DNA of 64,000 nt from Patellaria atrata CBS 101060 (Eukaryota; Ascomycota; Dothideomycetes; Patellariales; Patellariaceae): positions 229,570 through 293,569 of the forward strand of contig MU006089.1 of NCBI GenBank assembly GCA_010093705.1, in the 5' to 3' direction. Below, one piece after another: positions 43,003-55,503 of this stretch (position 1 is the first letter of the stretch; every line of letters begins with the position of its first letter). A model generated the notes under the pieces. The model saw only the letters and a list, made by a program, of their open reading frames with translations, was not told where the DNA came from and made no database searches. The position numbers and the translations under genes were made by a program.

Positions 43003-46000
43003 ATGGCAGGCCGTATACCCTCATCCTCGAGCTCGAGGCGAGTTCCAACACCACAAGATGATAAGATCGTGATGATAGGACAGTTCCGGAAACTAGAAGA
43101 GATTGGTAAGGGCAGCTTTGCGATGGTCTACCGAGGCATACATGTGGTAAGTTAGGATAAACTGGCGGTGAATATAAGACTATCGGAGTTATTAGCTGAC
43201 ATTATGCTTTTAGAAACACCGGTCCTTGGTTGCTATCAAATCCGTCCACTTGGCCAAGTTGAACAAAAAGTTGAAAGAGAATCTTCTGTCGGAGATCAAA
43301 ATATTGAAGAGTCTACATCATCCACATATAGTAGCTCTCATCGATTGTCAGGAATCAACACAGTATATGCATCTGGTCATGGAGTTCTGCGAGTTAGGAG
43401 ATCTATCAACATTCATCAAGAAAAGAAACTCGCTCGGAGAACATGAGGCAACAGCTGACATGATACGGAAGTACCCCAATCCTGCTGTCGGTGGACTGAA
43501 CGAAGTCGTCGTAAGACACTTCCTGAAGCAAATGGCTAGTGCCCTCCGGTTTCTACGAGCCAGAAACTTCGTACATCGTGATATCAAGCCACAGAACTTG
43601 TTGCTCAATCCTTCGCCTCGTTTCTGGGCGAAGACCAGACCTGAAATGATGCCTCTTGCAGTCGACGAAAATTCATTGGTACCTGCGGCCGGCCTCGAAT
43701 CTCTGCCTATGCTCAAGATAGCGGACTTTGGTTTTGCTCGTTTTCTACCGCAAACGTCTCTCGCTGAAACCCTATGTGGCTCCCCATTGTACATGGCCCC
43801 TGAAATTCTAAGGTATGAAAAGTATGGCGCAGGAGCAGATTTGTGGTCTGTTGGCACAGTTCTTCATGAGATGATGGTTTCGAAGCCTCCGTTCAGGGCG
43901 AACAACCACGTAGAGCTACTTCGAAAGATCGAAAAACAAGATGACAGAATCAAGTTTCCCGAAGGGTGCGAATTGAGCCGTGAAATGAAGACACTTATCC
44001 GAGCTCTACTCAAGAAGTCGCCCACCGAAAGGATGAGTTATGAGGACTTCTTTGCAAGTCCAGTGATTAGCGATGACATTCCCGGGCTAGTAGAAGACGA
44101 TTTACCTGCAGAACCCGAACCAGAAACTCCAGCATTGAGCCGTCGGATGGAAAAGCAGCCATCACGATCCTCAAATAAGTCTAGAGAGCAGTCAGAGTAC
44201 CAGCAACAAGACAGCAACATCTATTCAATATCACCAAGAGATGGTGGTACTTCCCCGAAAGTGCCCATGTCACGAACTAGTTCTACTGACCAGCGTTCCG
44301 CAACATCTTCCCGACCTCCTTCGTCCAACCGTCGCTATAGTCATGTGCCAGCCCCTACGAGCGAACAGCAGTATGTATCTGTTCGGGAGAGACGTCCTTC
44401 AATGATTAGCCATGCAACTGCTCCAGCGCGTCAAATCCATGATCGTGTCCCTACAACTACTGCTGCCCTTAGGGAGCGGAGGGATAGCCGGCCATCTCCT
44501 ACCCAAAGCCCACTTCCCACTGATTACTACGATAGGGATCGGACAAGCCAGAGGAGGGCGGAAGAAAGAGAGCTCAGAGAAACACGGGAAAGAGCTGCAC
44601 AGGATGTCGCCTTCGAAAGGGACTATGTACTTGTAGAAAAGCGTCAAGTCGAGGTAAATGCTTTGGCAGACGAGTTAGCCGCGAGTCCACAGTTGCACAG
44701 TAACTCTAGGGATCATTCTTCATCGCCTCAGTACGGCGGGATCGTTCGCCGACCTACGACGCAGGGTGCACCTTCCTCCACAACCGGAGCGACTTCCAAC
44801 CCATCTCGTGCAATTTCAATTAGCCGACCACGTGAAGCAATGCACCAACGAACAAACTCTTATGAACGTCGTTATGGACCCAATGCCAGTTCTGCAACAT
44901 CTGCCATTTCCAAAGCTCTCAACATGGCCAATTTCAGATTGTTTGGTTACGGCTTATCACCGCCTTCAGGGAAAGGTCCATCGCCCCCTCAAGGGTATGG
45001 AGCCTATCCCTCATATCCTACAGCGCAAGGAAGCTTAGTAGTCATTGCTGATGGCAGAACCCCCGAGTCTCGAGATCAGGATACGAAAGTCCTTGTTTTG
45101 ATAGAAGAACTGGCGTCTCGGAGTGACGTGGTGTACGGATTCGCTGAAGTCAAATATAAGCAGCTTCTGCCTGCTACTCCCGCGAACGATCGAGGTTTAG
45201 GCATCGGCCCCGTGGGAGATGTCGAGAATCCGGACGATGATGATTTAACTATCGATGCAGTCGTGATAATATCTGAAGAAGCTCTGGTCCTTTATGTCAA
45301 AGCACTCTCAATCCTAGCCAGAGGTATGGATCTTGCTGCCGACTGGTGGGATCAGAAGAATAGAGGAGAGATCATTTCCGAACACACCTCACCACGGTCA
45401 GGATCCCCAAGGTCGAATGTGGGTGCTGTCGGTGCGCGTATGAACAATGTTGTTCAATGGGTTAGAGAGCGCTTCAACGAGTGCGTGCAGAAATCGGACT
45501 TTGTGAGCCAAAAACTCGTCGATGCCCAAAAACGTCTGCCTCTTGATCATCCTGGACACCCAAGTAACCACCATTCTGCATCTACTTCTGCAACGAGCAT
45601 TGGAACTTCTGCCGAAAACATCATTCTCACCACTGGAATCACGGCTGAAAAACTTATGTATGACCGAGCAGTAGAAATGAGCCGCTCAGCTGCCGTCAGT
45701 GAGCTAGTCGGCGATAATTTCGTTGACTGTGAGATTAATTACTGCACTGCGATACGCATGCTTGAAGCTATTCTGGAAAGCGATGAAGGACCGTCTTCGC
45801 GTAGATCTAGTATAACAAAGGTGAACGAGGAACTGATCAACGGTTTAGAAACAGAAGACAGACAAACTGTTATTAAGCGTAGGTTCTCTCCCTCTACTTT
45901 GGATTATTAATATATTGACGGGATCAGTCGTCGAGAGCATCAAAGGTCGCCTAAAAGCCTTACGAAAGAAGATCGAGATTCAGAAAGCCAATAAACGATC

Positions 46001-46085
46001 CTCCATCACAGGCATGCCAGGCGGCGTTCCGAGCAGATTGTCGCCGTCTGCTACGCCGTTAACTGGAGTGACGCCTCCTCGATGA
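43003..46085 (+). CDS. ATG1: Autophagy-initiating Ser/Thr protein kinase ATG1
   Basis: ATG1 is the kinase that starts autophagosome formation with ATG13 and ATG17. Exons 43003-43146, 43214-45878 and 45928-46085 give 988 aa. The kinase domain (about residues 24-330) has the glycine loop [37 protein letters not shown] and the activation segment [16 protein letters not shown] Ser/Pro-rich disordered middle follows, with [18 protein letters not shown] as a conserved island. The C-terminal MIT-like helices (from about 670) bind ATG13. The last intron rejoins the ending [22 protein letters not shown]. The start matches the family N-terminus. The leader is unusually long and pyrimidine-rich. Confidence 0.96.
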
Positions 46086-47002
46086 ACAACCCCCTTCTCA
46101 CACAGGAAGAATATTACAAAGTACATCAGACCCAATCGTCTGGATATAATCACCTTCCCGTTTTCTTTTCCGTTGGAGAATTTGGTGAAACTTGATTTGA
46201 TTTACGAATCTGCATACGTAGGAGTCATGGTGTTTCAGATTCTGGAAATGATCCGCTACCGTTCTGCGTTGTATTGATGACATGGGCGCGCTTTTCTTTT
46301 TCAACTCTGCGTTTGATTTATTATCTCTGTGGCGCCTGCTGGGATGGGGTCAGGCGTAAAATTGCTACATCTACCACAGCAAGATACCACAGAGCTTTCG
46401 CGACGATTTTCATGACGGGGCGCTAGCATTCTGGCTTTTCTGGGTTCGGTTATGTTAGGATGCGCCCCTATATGGAGCTTTTCGTTTTATGGAGTGGTTA
46501 CTTGCTTCCGTTGTTTTCTCTTCGAGCTTCTAGAAAGCTGATTGTATATTCTTGGTCTGGCTGATTAACTCTCTGGCGTTCAGAAACCTGGTAGGCAGTA
46601 TCAAGGTATGACATGGTTTCGGAATTGCGCTGGCTGTAAGCATGTAAAGGTCACAGAACGGTTGGATGGAGGGGAATGGGGGAAGATTGGGGCTATAGGA
46701 AGTAGACAGACTGAATATGAGACGAATTAACATTTACATTGCGTATAGCGTTTGCCAATAGTCTTTGAATTATCATAAAGTACTACCCGTCTTTCCAATG
46801 TGATACACCAGATATATGGATTCTTGGGTAATTGTTGAGATGGCGCTAATCGGAGCTGGAGCGCCACGCGTACCACTCGTCGTTATGAGTTTCGATATCG
46901 ATTTGCACAACACCACAACCCCGGATTCCTAAGATTCAGTCGCCTTGTACCTCCAGCATGTAGAGTAACCTCACCCCGTACATAACCTGTTGACTGTTCA
47001 AC
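46086..47002. other. Intergenic region, nothing recognised
   Basis: 917 bp between ATG1 and the transporter gene. Short minus-strand ORFs at 46098-46304 and 46530-46733 show no features. It holds the transporter promoter. Confidence 0.45.
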
Positions 47003-49023
47003 ATGGGTCTCGGTATACTGGAGGATACGAAGCTTCAGCATGTGCCTGGTTCGTCATCTCTATACGATCCTAAAGAATCAACTAACCTCGATGACTTATA
47101 GGCACAGTGCGATTCGGTGAACGGAACACGCAACAAGACGACGTCGTAATCGAAGGTCCAGACCTCAAGTATGATCGCAGCGGCTCTCATGCTATCATCC
47201 TGGTACCCCAGCCCAGCGATAATCCAAATGATCCTCTCGTATGCGCAGAAACTCCCTAATAATAAGGAAGAAGTAAACTAATTGCTCCTTGGATAGAACT
47301 GGCCTCTATGGAAACGGGACCTTATTCTCCTAACTCTCTCCCTTCTAGCCGTCATTGCGTCTACCCTCTCCCCGATCCTTGCAGCGAATACCTTTACTCT
47401 GTCCCTCTATTTCCATCGAACTTTCACAGATATGGCACTCTTGACTGGCTGGCACCTCCTAGCTGTCGGTATCGCAGGCTTTATCTTCGTACCTTCCGCC
47501 CGTGTCTGGGGAAAACGACATTGCTATATTATCGGTACGGTGGTCTTGATATTCAGTAGCGCATGGGGTGGGGCCAGCGGTACGAACTACAAGAGTCTCC
47601 TCGGAGCACGCATATTTCAGGGTATTGGATTAGCCCCGTTTGAGGCGCTGGTGAATGCCAGTGTTGGAGATCTGTACTTCGTGCACCAGAGGGGGAAGAG
47701 AATGGCTTTGACAAATCTGGCACTGTTTGGGGGCGCTTTCTTCACACCAGTGCTAGTAGGGAAGATCACGGATACAATTGGTTGGGAATGGACCTTTTAC
47801 TTCGTCGCAATCTTCTCAGCAGCTTTTTTGCCAGTTGTGCTGCTCTTCGTACCTGAGACGGCTTTCAGGAGGGACTCGAAGCTGAACACAGATATCGCCA
47901 CGACGGACGACGGAGGTTTCAGAGGCCACGAATTAACATCTACAAATCTAGAAAATCGAACGACAGCGACTTCCAAAGAACCCATCTCCCACAGCCAAAA
48001 CGGGTCCAGCGACGAGCACAGACTCCACACGACCCCTCCCCCTCCCATCTCTCACTCAAGGCTAAAACCTACGCTGAAAGTCCGCCTCTCCCCCTTCAAT
48101 GGCCGCAAAGCCGACGAACCGTACTGGAAGCTCCTCCTGCGCCCGTTCCCGCTCTTCTTCCACCCTAGCATCCTCTGGGCCTGTCTCATCCAAGGCACGC
48201 TCATCGGCTGGACGGTCATGATCGGCATCGTGCTCGCCGCCATCGTCATCGCCCCCCCTCTCTTCTTCTCCGAAGTCGAGACCGGATACTTGTACGCGGG
48301 TGCCTTCATCGGAGCACTCGTCGGCTTCGCGATAGCTGGAATTTCCGCCGATTGGATCGCGGTACGATGCACGCGGTGGAACGGTGGGATTTACGAACCC
48401 GAGTTCAGGATGTGGCTCGTCCTCCCGCAACTTGTGTTGGGTTGTGCAGGGTTGTATGGGTTTGGGATCACCAGCGATAAGACGGGTAAATATGGATGGA
48501 TATGGCCGGATTTCTTTTTCGGGATGGAGGTCGCCGGGATGGTTGTGGGTGCGGTGGCGAGTGCGTTGTATATTGTTGATGCGCATCGTGAGTATTCTTT
48601 TTCCACCTTTAACCCCTTTTTGCTTATCTCCTGTTCAACCCCTTTTATCCCTCGGAATGAGATGATCAGTTAAGGTGGTTTGAAGAGTTATGCTAACGAT
48701 GTGATATAGGCGATATCGCCGTCGAAGCATTTACCTGCCTCATCGTATTCAAAAACATCTTCTCCTTTGGTCTAACTTGGAGCGCGTACGACTGGCTTAT
48801 CGAAACCGGCATAAGGAAGCCATTCATCGCCGTTGCGAGCGTCCAGGTCGCCATCTGCTGCTTGACCATCCCAATGTGTGAGTTCGATATTCCTTTCCCT
48901 AAATTCTTCAGGACACCTTGGCATTTACTGATCCTTTTTTTTTTTCCTCTAGATATATTTGGGAAGAAGAACAGGAGCTTTTTCGCGCGCCATGACATCT
49001 TCAAGACTTTGGGGTTGCGGTAG
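47003..49023 (+). CDS. MFS transporter (DHA1-like drug/solute:H+ antiporter family)
   Basis: Exons 47003-47048, 47102-47238, 47297-48587, 48710-48877 and 48953-49023 give 570 aa. The N-terminus carries the fungal MFS hallmark PSDNPNDPLNWPLWKRD just before helix 1. About 12 helices are visible. Helix 1 is LILLTLSLLAVIASTLSPIL, motif A-like positions follow helix 2 (ARVWGKRH), and FQGIGLAPFEALVNASVGD holds helix 4. A long, Ser/Thr/Pro-rich cytosolic loop of about 100 residues separates the halves. The C-terminus (GKKNRSFFARHDIFKTLG) is cytosolic. The substrate is unknown; many relatives export toxins or take up small organic solutes. It is convergent with the secreted lipase gene. Confidence 0.9.
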
Positions 49024-49377
49024 GGGTTATAAAAGCTATGATGCATTGGTTTTGCGTTGTACGCGATATACTTGGAAGATATGTAATGATAATTGTATCG
49101 ATTCATAATACTTAATACCCAAATTCATGTCCTGCAGTACTATCCGTACAAGATTGATTCTGCTCCAAGTTTACAGTCTCCGATACTATGTTTTCGCTTA
49201 CTCCACTCGACGCTTTTGCTGGTTGTACACGATACGGGGTAAAAAAAACTTCTCGGTAGCAAAAAGGTATAAAATATATAGAAAAAAAAAAGTTGGAGAA
49301 ATAGGAGCTATTCCCGGTCATATCCCGTTACCGTTCATTTAATACTTTACATAAGCAGCAATTTCACCTTTTTAGAC
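49024..49377. other. Convergent 3' intergenic region
   Basis: This 354-bp AT-rich spacer between the transporter and lipase stops contains A-runs near 49235 and 49282. Probably 3' UTRs. Confidence 0.5.
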
Positions 49378-50640
49378 TTACAGTTCCATAGTTCCTTCCT
49401 CTATTCCGGCAACTATATCCTGTTCAACTTGTCCTTCCTTTCCGCCACCTCCCCTCCACCAATCCCAAGGATCGCCTCCTGGGATGCACAACCCAAGCCG
49501 CCAGAAGTAATCACGGTGCGCAAAGAAAAGCTGCCAGAGCTTATACCGCGTGGGAATCGGGATTCCACCAGTCGTATCTCCGTTGGCGATGCATGTCGGG
49601 TCCTCGTCACCGTCACAGACGTGAATGTCTTCGCGTTCCGGGGGGAGTGGGGATTTGGTGATATATATCTCGCCGGCATGCATGCGATAACCCCACTCCG
49701 AGAGTGGAAGCATCGGTACTGGGTCTGCGTTGTGGGTCACACGGCGGTACTTTAGATCTTGCGGTGCGGTGGAGGTGCTATTTGTGAGGTTGAAGCGCGC
49801 GTCAACGTACTGCGTGAAGGCGAGGTTACCGACACGGGGTTCACCGAAGGTGGTGATCTTCGGGTCAAAGCCACGCGCAAGGAGGTCCAAAGCTGCGAGA
49901 GAGGCAACGGCACCACCAAGACTGTGACCTACAAGGATCAGGTTGTAGGTTGGATGGGACATGAGCGTGGAGAGTAGGATAGGAAGGATTTCAGCTCGAG
50001 TGTTTAGCCAGGAGGTGTGGAAACCGGTATGGACTGTGCAATTGGTGCATTTAGAGGGTTGGGAAGGCGGATTTGTAATGGAGTCTGCGTTAGAGGACGG
50101 CGCATCGTCATCTTCATCGCCTGGATAAGGGACATATTCCTGAGGGACGGTAGAGAGGTCTGCGATAGTATTCGCAAGGGAGTAGGTTCCGCGGAAGGCG
50201 ACGATGACGCGAGGTGAAGAGGGTGAATGAGAGAGGGCAATGTAGCCGCACGAGTCTGATAAAAATGGGCCAGTGTTCCAGGCCTTAGTCATCTCTGTTA
50301 GTCTCGTTGCTATCTCTATCATGTTCATCACATTCTTCATTCTCCCTCTGGAGATACGCACCTTTACCAGCTCGAAATGCTCGAATTCATCGCAGCGGTT
50401 GGCGCACTCGAAAGGTTTCGAGATGCCTGTTCCGGTGACCCCTATACAGTAGGCTATGTCAACGATTCTTGCAAGCTCTTCCAGCTCATTAAAGAACTCG
50501 ACGGAGATTGTATCGGTAATGTTTCCGTTCCCGGTGGTGATATGAGACGGAAGCGGGCCTTGTTCTTGGTCTCTCGGCAAACCGACGGCAACGCTTCCCA
50601 GAGACAAGAAGATAGAGATAAGTAGTAAGAGGTAACGCAT
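49378..50640 (-). CDS. Secreted class-3 (alpha/beta hydrolase) triacylglycerol lipase
   Basis: The start was chosen at MRYLLLLISIFLSLG, a signal peptide; the frame stays open for 56 more codons upstream. The lipase_3 fold shows RVIVAFRGTYSLANTIADL, which forms the oxyanion-hole strand, and the nucleophile elbow LVGHSLGGAVAS. The acid residue is in the NADPVPMLP region (catalytic Asp), and the His is probably the one in the REDIHVCDGDEDPTCIANG segment or nearby. Cysteine pairs (CANRC, CTNC) suit an extracellular enzyme. A 78-bp intron at 50284-50361 (GTGCGT...CTAAG, branch CTAAC) is inferred: it has no stop and is a multiple of three, and its removal joins LVK to AWNTGPF, the family pattern. 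Spliced length 394 aa. Confidence 0.88.
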   Translation of the reverse strand: MRYLLLLISIFLSLGSVAVGLPRDQEQGPLPSHITTGNGNITDTISVEFFNELEELARIVDIAYCIGVTGTGISKPFECANRCDEFEHFELVKVRISRGRMKNVMNMIEIATRLTEMTKAWNTGPFLSDSCGYIALSHSPSSPRVIVAFRGTYSLANTIADLSTVPQEYVPYPGDEDDDAPSSNADSITNPPSQPSKCTNCTVHTGFHTSWLNTRAEILPILLSTLMSHPTYNLILVGHSLGGAVASLAALDLLARGFDPKITTFGEPRVGNLAFTQYVDARFNLTNSTSTAPQDLKYRRVTHNADPVPMLPLSEWGYRMHAGEIYITKSPLPPEREDIHVCDGDEDPTCIANGDTTGGIPIPTRYKLWQLFFAHRDYFWRLGLCIPGGDPWDWWRGGGGKEGQVEQDIVAGIEEGTMEL

Positions 50641-51026
50641 AGCTAGCGACCTATGGGATCGGGCGGTATTACATTCTTCTATTTGAGAGATGCTGCTCTG
50701 TTCGAAAAAGGATGATTTGTGATGAATTCGATATTCAGGTGCAGGGTGGTATTCAGGCTTTGGTGGAGACTTGGCCCCTTGTTCCTCTCTTGGCATTCCG
50801 AACGTCATAGACTAGGGGAACGCTGAGTCTGACAGATTCCGTCAAAACCCGCCCGTCTGCTCCTTCCCATTCTCCATTTCACGCCTTCTCACCTGAGTGA
50901 TCCGATCATCAGACTATTACACTTTTATTATTAAGATATGCACCTCTAAGGGGAGAATTCGACCTCTTCAACACCATAAATCGTACAATCTTTGCTTCCC
51001 TTTATCCCCTTATTCACCAGCAAAGA
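50641..51026. promoter_or_regulatory. Divergent intergenic region, lipase / polytopic membrane protein
   Basis: This 386 bp between opposite start codons holds both promoters. No sites were recognised. The lipase frame stays open into it, without a signal-peptide reason to extend. Confidence 0.45.
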
Positions 51027-52348
51027 ATGACGCAGGACCGGGCAAACACAAGCGGCACTGAAGCTCCACGACCGGTGGAAGGCCAGAGCAATGTACCCGA
51101 TCAATATGCAGAGAAGGTGCAAACAGAAGACCACCTACCTAAGGGTACTACTCAACCAGTAACGACCACTGCAACGAACGATACCCATTTACAAATCCCC
51201 AATGAATCCTCTCATGCACTTGGGCCGACAGCAACGAGTGCTCCATCCACTCGACCACCCTCTATCAATGCCATGTATCCACCTACCCAAGTCGTTTACA
51301 CCGACTTGGATTTAAGCATACCTCCTCCTCTAAACTATAGCCTACGTCCTCGCAAGAAATACATATTTTGGTTCTGGTTCCTTGTCGTCTTAGATGTTGT
51401 TTGCATGCCAATTGCGCTATATTTTGGTCTTTGGTATGGGACCAGTTTATCACCAAATGCCGGTGAGTATAACTATCATTTATATTGTCGCGACGTAATT
51501 GACGTCTTCTAGTCTTCAGTATAAGTACAGCACTACTGGGAACAGTATCGATTGTGGAGTATTTTTTGCGCTTCTATCGCTTATGGAAGAAAGGCTCTAC
51601 ATGTCGAGTTATCGGGGCCAAAAGGTTCTATGTAAGTTCTTATAGCTCTCTGGTTTTGCAAACGCGCTGACTTTGACCCAGCTCGATTTCTTCCACTGGA
51701 ACTTGTCGATTGCTTGGATTGCGGTAATGATAGAACTCATTGTGTGCGTCATGCATCTTCATTCACCGGTCTAATTGTTATTTGCTAACCCAACACAGTG
51801 GTACCGTTCAAGAAAACCCACCCATTCGTTTACTCGCAATGCCCGTATCCAGCATGATATTTGGCATAGCAGTGCAGTTCCTTCTGATTGATATTTTGCG
51901 CCTCGCCGGTGTTAAAGCACCGGTCCGTGTTTCATCCTTACCTCGTGGCGTCCCTCTTCGACCTGGGATCTATTCGATCATTGAGGATATCGTCGCTGTC
52001 GATGGGTCCGGTGGTACGGAGTTTAGGCAGCGACTAAATTTACGTTATCAGGCTAGCCATTTGTTCAGGCAAATGTTGCATAGACTCACACTCTTTTGGG
52101 CTTTTGGCGCATTCGGTGTTGCTTCAGCTACGACAGCCATCATCTTCACCATTGATGGAGATATAGCTTATATCGTAAGTTCCCGTTCGTGTGACATCCT
52201 TTGACGCCCTGCTAACCAGGCGGCATAGTTGGGCTGGGTAATTCCTTTTATCTGGGCTGGTATATGGTCCTGGATAACGATCATATGGGTCCAGAGAGAC
52301 CTTGAGAAAGAGAGACGTGAATGGCCAAAGGAGCAGGCAAACCCTTGA
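51027..52348 (+). CDS. Polytopic membrane protein of unknown function
   Basis: Exons 51027-51462, 51513-51631, 51682-51743, 51799-52174 and 52229-52348 give 370 aa. The first 110 residues are hydrophilic and disordered (Thr/Pro-rich). From residue 110 on, about six or seven hydrophobic helices alternate with short loops: KKYIFWFWFLVVLDVVCMPI, an ISTALLGTVSIVEYFLRFYR segment, NLSIAWIAVMIELIVG, an FGIAVQFLLIDIL segment, TLFWAFGAFGVASATTAII and LGWVIPFIWAGIWSW. Basic residues at KKGSTCRVIGAKR place that loop in the cytosol. I recognise this as a kind of protein widespread in filamentous ascomycetes but know of no function. Introns are short and phases close cleanly. Confidence 0.8.
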
Positions 52349-53304
52349 TAGGGTTATTGTGAGACATTTTTTTACATGCATTGTAGGGCGTCCAGGTCGG
52401 TAATAAAGCTCAGACACTGCAGCGTACTTTCCTTTTTCAATTTGATACCAGATATTTCCTGTCGGAAGCATGGAGAATCATAATTCCTCCCAAGAAATGA
52501 TTGTCTCAGGAGCTAGGCTATGACGTCCACTACGCCCGGTGTGCACACGGTAGTTACCGGATTCTCCCGCTGCGAACTACTCTCCCGTACTTGCTTAATC
52601 TCTTGCGTCAACAGGCAGAAGGATGTATGCAATCGAGCTAAAATCGCTCTGTTCACCGTCCTCTGACCGGCGATAGACTACCGTATCAGGCCGAGGGAGG
52701 TTTGACAAGCCGTGTCTCGCGGGCAGTGATGCAGTACGTCCGTAGGGAAGGCTTGTCCTCGTACAAAAGTATTGTGTCCTATGATGGTATCTTGCTGATG
52801 TATTATTTAAGAAAAATCTCATGAACAATAGCAGAGTGAACTGGCTTATAGTGGATATTAACTTTGAAATATTTGTAGTGCTAAATACTTCTGAACTATC
52901 TATAAGATGATTCACCGGATTTCTCATCTAAGGCAGAGTTGGGTAATCAGTAGACGTCTCAGCCTTATGGTAGTTTTACAGTACAGAATGCTCCGCCTCG
53001 CCTCACTTTTCATTCGTCCAATCACGACCAAAAAGTGGACACCCTCCCCGTATAGTCGGTCAGCTAACTTAGAATAGATCGACTTGTCGGAACTGGGAAG
53101 ATCCCATGGCGTGTTGTTGGACTACCTAATTCGGTTGCAGATCTAGGTTCACCAACTATGTTGATATCAAAGCCTTTAGCCTACCTTTACATACCATGCC
53201 CGACATAAGAAGGGCAACATCTCAGGTCTCCAGGCGTCTGATTGCATTCCTCAGCCTATCATGATACCATTTTACACGGCTAACTAGTTCTCCCGGAAGA
53301 AACT
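52349..53304. other. Intergenic region, nothing recognised
   Basis: 956 bp. A minus-strand ORF at 52595-52927 lacks any recognisable feature. It holds the promoter of the STAND-N-domain gene. Confidence 0.45.
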
Positions 53305-55503
53305 ATGGCTGAAATCGCTCCTATTCTGCGTGTCATCGAATGGGGCACCAAACTCTCCTTGAACTTGTACGGCTTCAGCACTTCTCTACCAATCCTTGAA
53401 GAGGCGCGAGATATTATCGGTTTGGCAAAGGAGGTCGTCGCATTCGATGTCGTTCTCAAACAGGTTATTGTGACATATAAGGAGAAAGATTCTATACCGT
53501 CCGAAGAAGCTTATACGGTTATCAAAGACATCCTCAAACAATGTCAAGATATATTCAGAGAAATTGAGGAACTTGTTCCGCCGGGGAAATCGAAAGATGA
53601 TCAGGTATCCAGTAGTCCTTTTACCCCAGTTCAGGAATGGATCTGGACGGCATCTTCCACGATCAAGGGACAGTGTCTATCCACAAGTCTGGCAGCCCTG
53701 AAAGCTACACTCTCCGTGATGCTGCAATCTTTCTATACTGTGAGGGTAATACGTGCATTCCGGTAAAGCTCTTTCTATATTCTCGCTTGTATCTGAATGA
53801 CTAATTCTGGTGAAGAGACCAACAGATATCGTCTAACGGAACTCAGTTCAATGTTGAGACCGAGCGGGAACAACTAGAAGCGCTGATTATAGATCAACAA
53901 ATGATCATCTTGAAGGTATATGAGATATACAACGGTACCCACAGTTTGGAAAACATGAATTGCGAACATCTTAGACCTACCGCGAACATGTCTCTTGCGA
54001 GAAGAGGCGATCAAGCATGCAGACTTTTCGTTCTGAAGCAGTTTCAAGAACGCTCACTGGTAAACCTTTATCCAATTCCACCGGAAAACGAACGCTTGGC
54101 TCTCGTTCGAGGCTTAGCGGTCCCACATATAGAAGATATTCTTGCTAAGTGGACCAGACTGCCTGAAATAGAGGCGGACTTCCGAAAGTTCCAAGCTGGC
54201 TACGAATCATCGGAGCGTGAAGAAATGACTGAATTTCGGAAGCGTCAGCAACCACAAGTGGAATCTGTAATCAGTGAGCAAGACGCTCAGTACCTGAAGG
54301 ACTCTAACGATAGAATGACGAGTGGTACTTTTCAATCCCCTATGCTACAACGCCCGATCTTTACCAATCCCATCTTTAATGGCCATAGTTCAGTGCCTGT
54401 GAATATTCCTCTGAGGAACCCAGATCACAGTCACCCTTTGACCCCAGAATCCTCTAACGCTATATTGTCGCCGAAGAAGCCGGCGAATCATGTTACACCA
54501 TCATTATCAGTGAACTCAGGGGTTCTGGGGTTCATACAGACTACACCACTTCCAGATTCTCCGCGGTCTAGCATCTCTAGTACAGTTCACACGCAAGCCG
54601 CCGCAGTAGCTAAGCTCGATGTTCTCGAGCACCATGACCATGATCTTGGTATACCTTGGCGTATTTGCCTCCCTGAACAATATTGGAGTTTCATTGATGG
54701 ACGACAGGTAGAAGGCAACACTCGGATACCATTAGAGCATTTACGCAATAATAGGTCGGCTTGGACGGAGATAACCGCTGCTTGGGTCTGCAAACCTGCT
54801 CTTGAGGCAGGGCGATATGACTTCCAGAGCATTCAAAAGGAAGTCCGACATGGAAAGAATGAAAGTAATACAAGACTTGAGCCCTGTTGGACTATCTCAA
54901 GAGCATTAACATATGTGAGTTGCTTGCCCCTAGAATCGGGTTGAAAATGAATGACTGACATAATCATAGGTCGAAGTCAAGGAACTTGTCGAACACACCA
55001 TTCAGATCTTCCGCGACCGCGAAAATCGCAAACGTGTCTCCCTCAACCCCTATCCTCAAGTCCGAACCACGAGGAGTATTGACCGGTCACTCAACTTACC
55101 GCGAACACCAACCTCCCCGAGCTACAATTACCAAGAATTCGCATCTTCTCCCCGGCAGCAATACCAGCAGCCATCTCAACTTATCCAGCCCCAACAGGCC
55201 CCTCCTCTTAGTTCACGAGACTGGCAGTATCACTCTCAGTACCAACAACCGCCCAACACTGCTCCGCGACTGCACCGGGCCGAAACCGCTCCAGCTCCAA
55301 GACGCCAGTCGGATGATCGCTATGGATACGAATCCGATTCGTCAGACCCAGATGATAGAGTTCGCTCGAGGCGAACATCATCTGGGAGCGGAAGTACAAG
55401 ATATTCAAAGAGTGATAGAAGAGGGAGTAAGACTCTTGGTACCATGGCCAGATATGGAGGTGCCGGAGTATTATTAGAGAAGTTAGTAGATGTTTTAACC
55501 TAA
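53305..55503 (+). CDS. Protein with fungal STAND/NLR-type N-terminal domain, no NACHT
   Basis: Exons 53305-53739, 53826-54914 and 54970-55503 give 685 aa. The N-terminus (MAEIAPILRVIEWGTKLSLN...) has the amphipathic helical pattern of the Fungal_N-type domain found at the head of fungal STAND receptors and related proteins (about residues 1-185, through EREQLEALIIDQQMIILKV). A middle part of about 130 residues is Pro/Ser-rich. A second conserved-looking block around 415-510 (WRICLPEQYWSFIDGR, TRIPLEHLR, WVCKPALEAGRYDF) leads into a long Gln/Ser/Arg-rich tail. The end, TMARYGGAGVLLEKLVDVLT, resembles a short glycine-rich helix. There is no NACHT or repeat domain. Role unknown; nuclear or signalling adaptor functions are only guesses. 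Confidence 0.7.

Noticed and set aside
48062-48586. Minus-strand ORF of 174 codons in the MFS transporter
   Set aside because: Antisense to clear transmembrane helices; composition follows the transporter codons.
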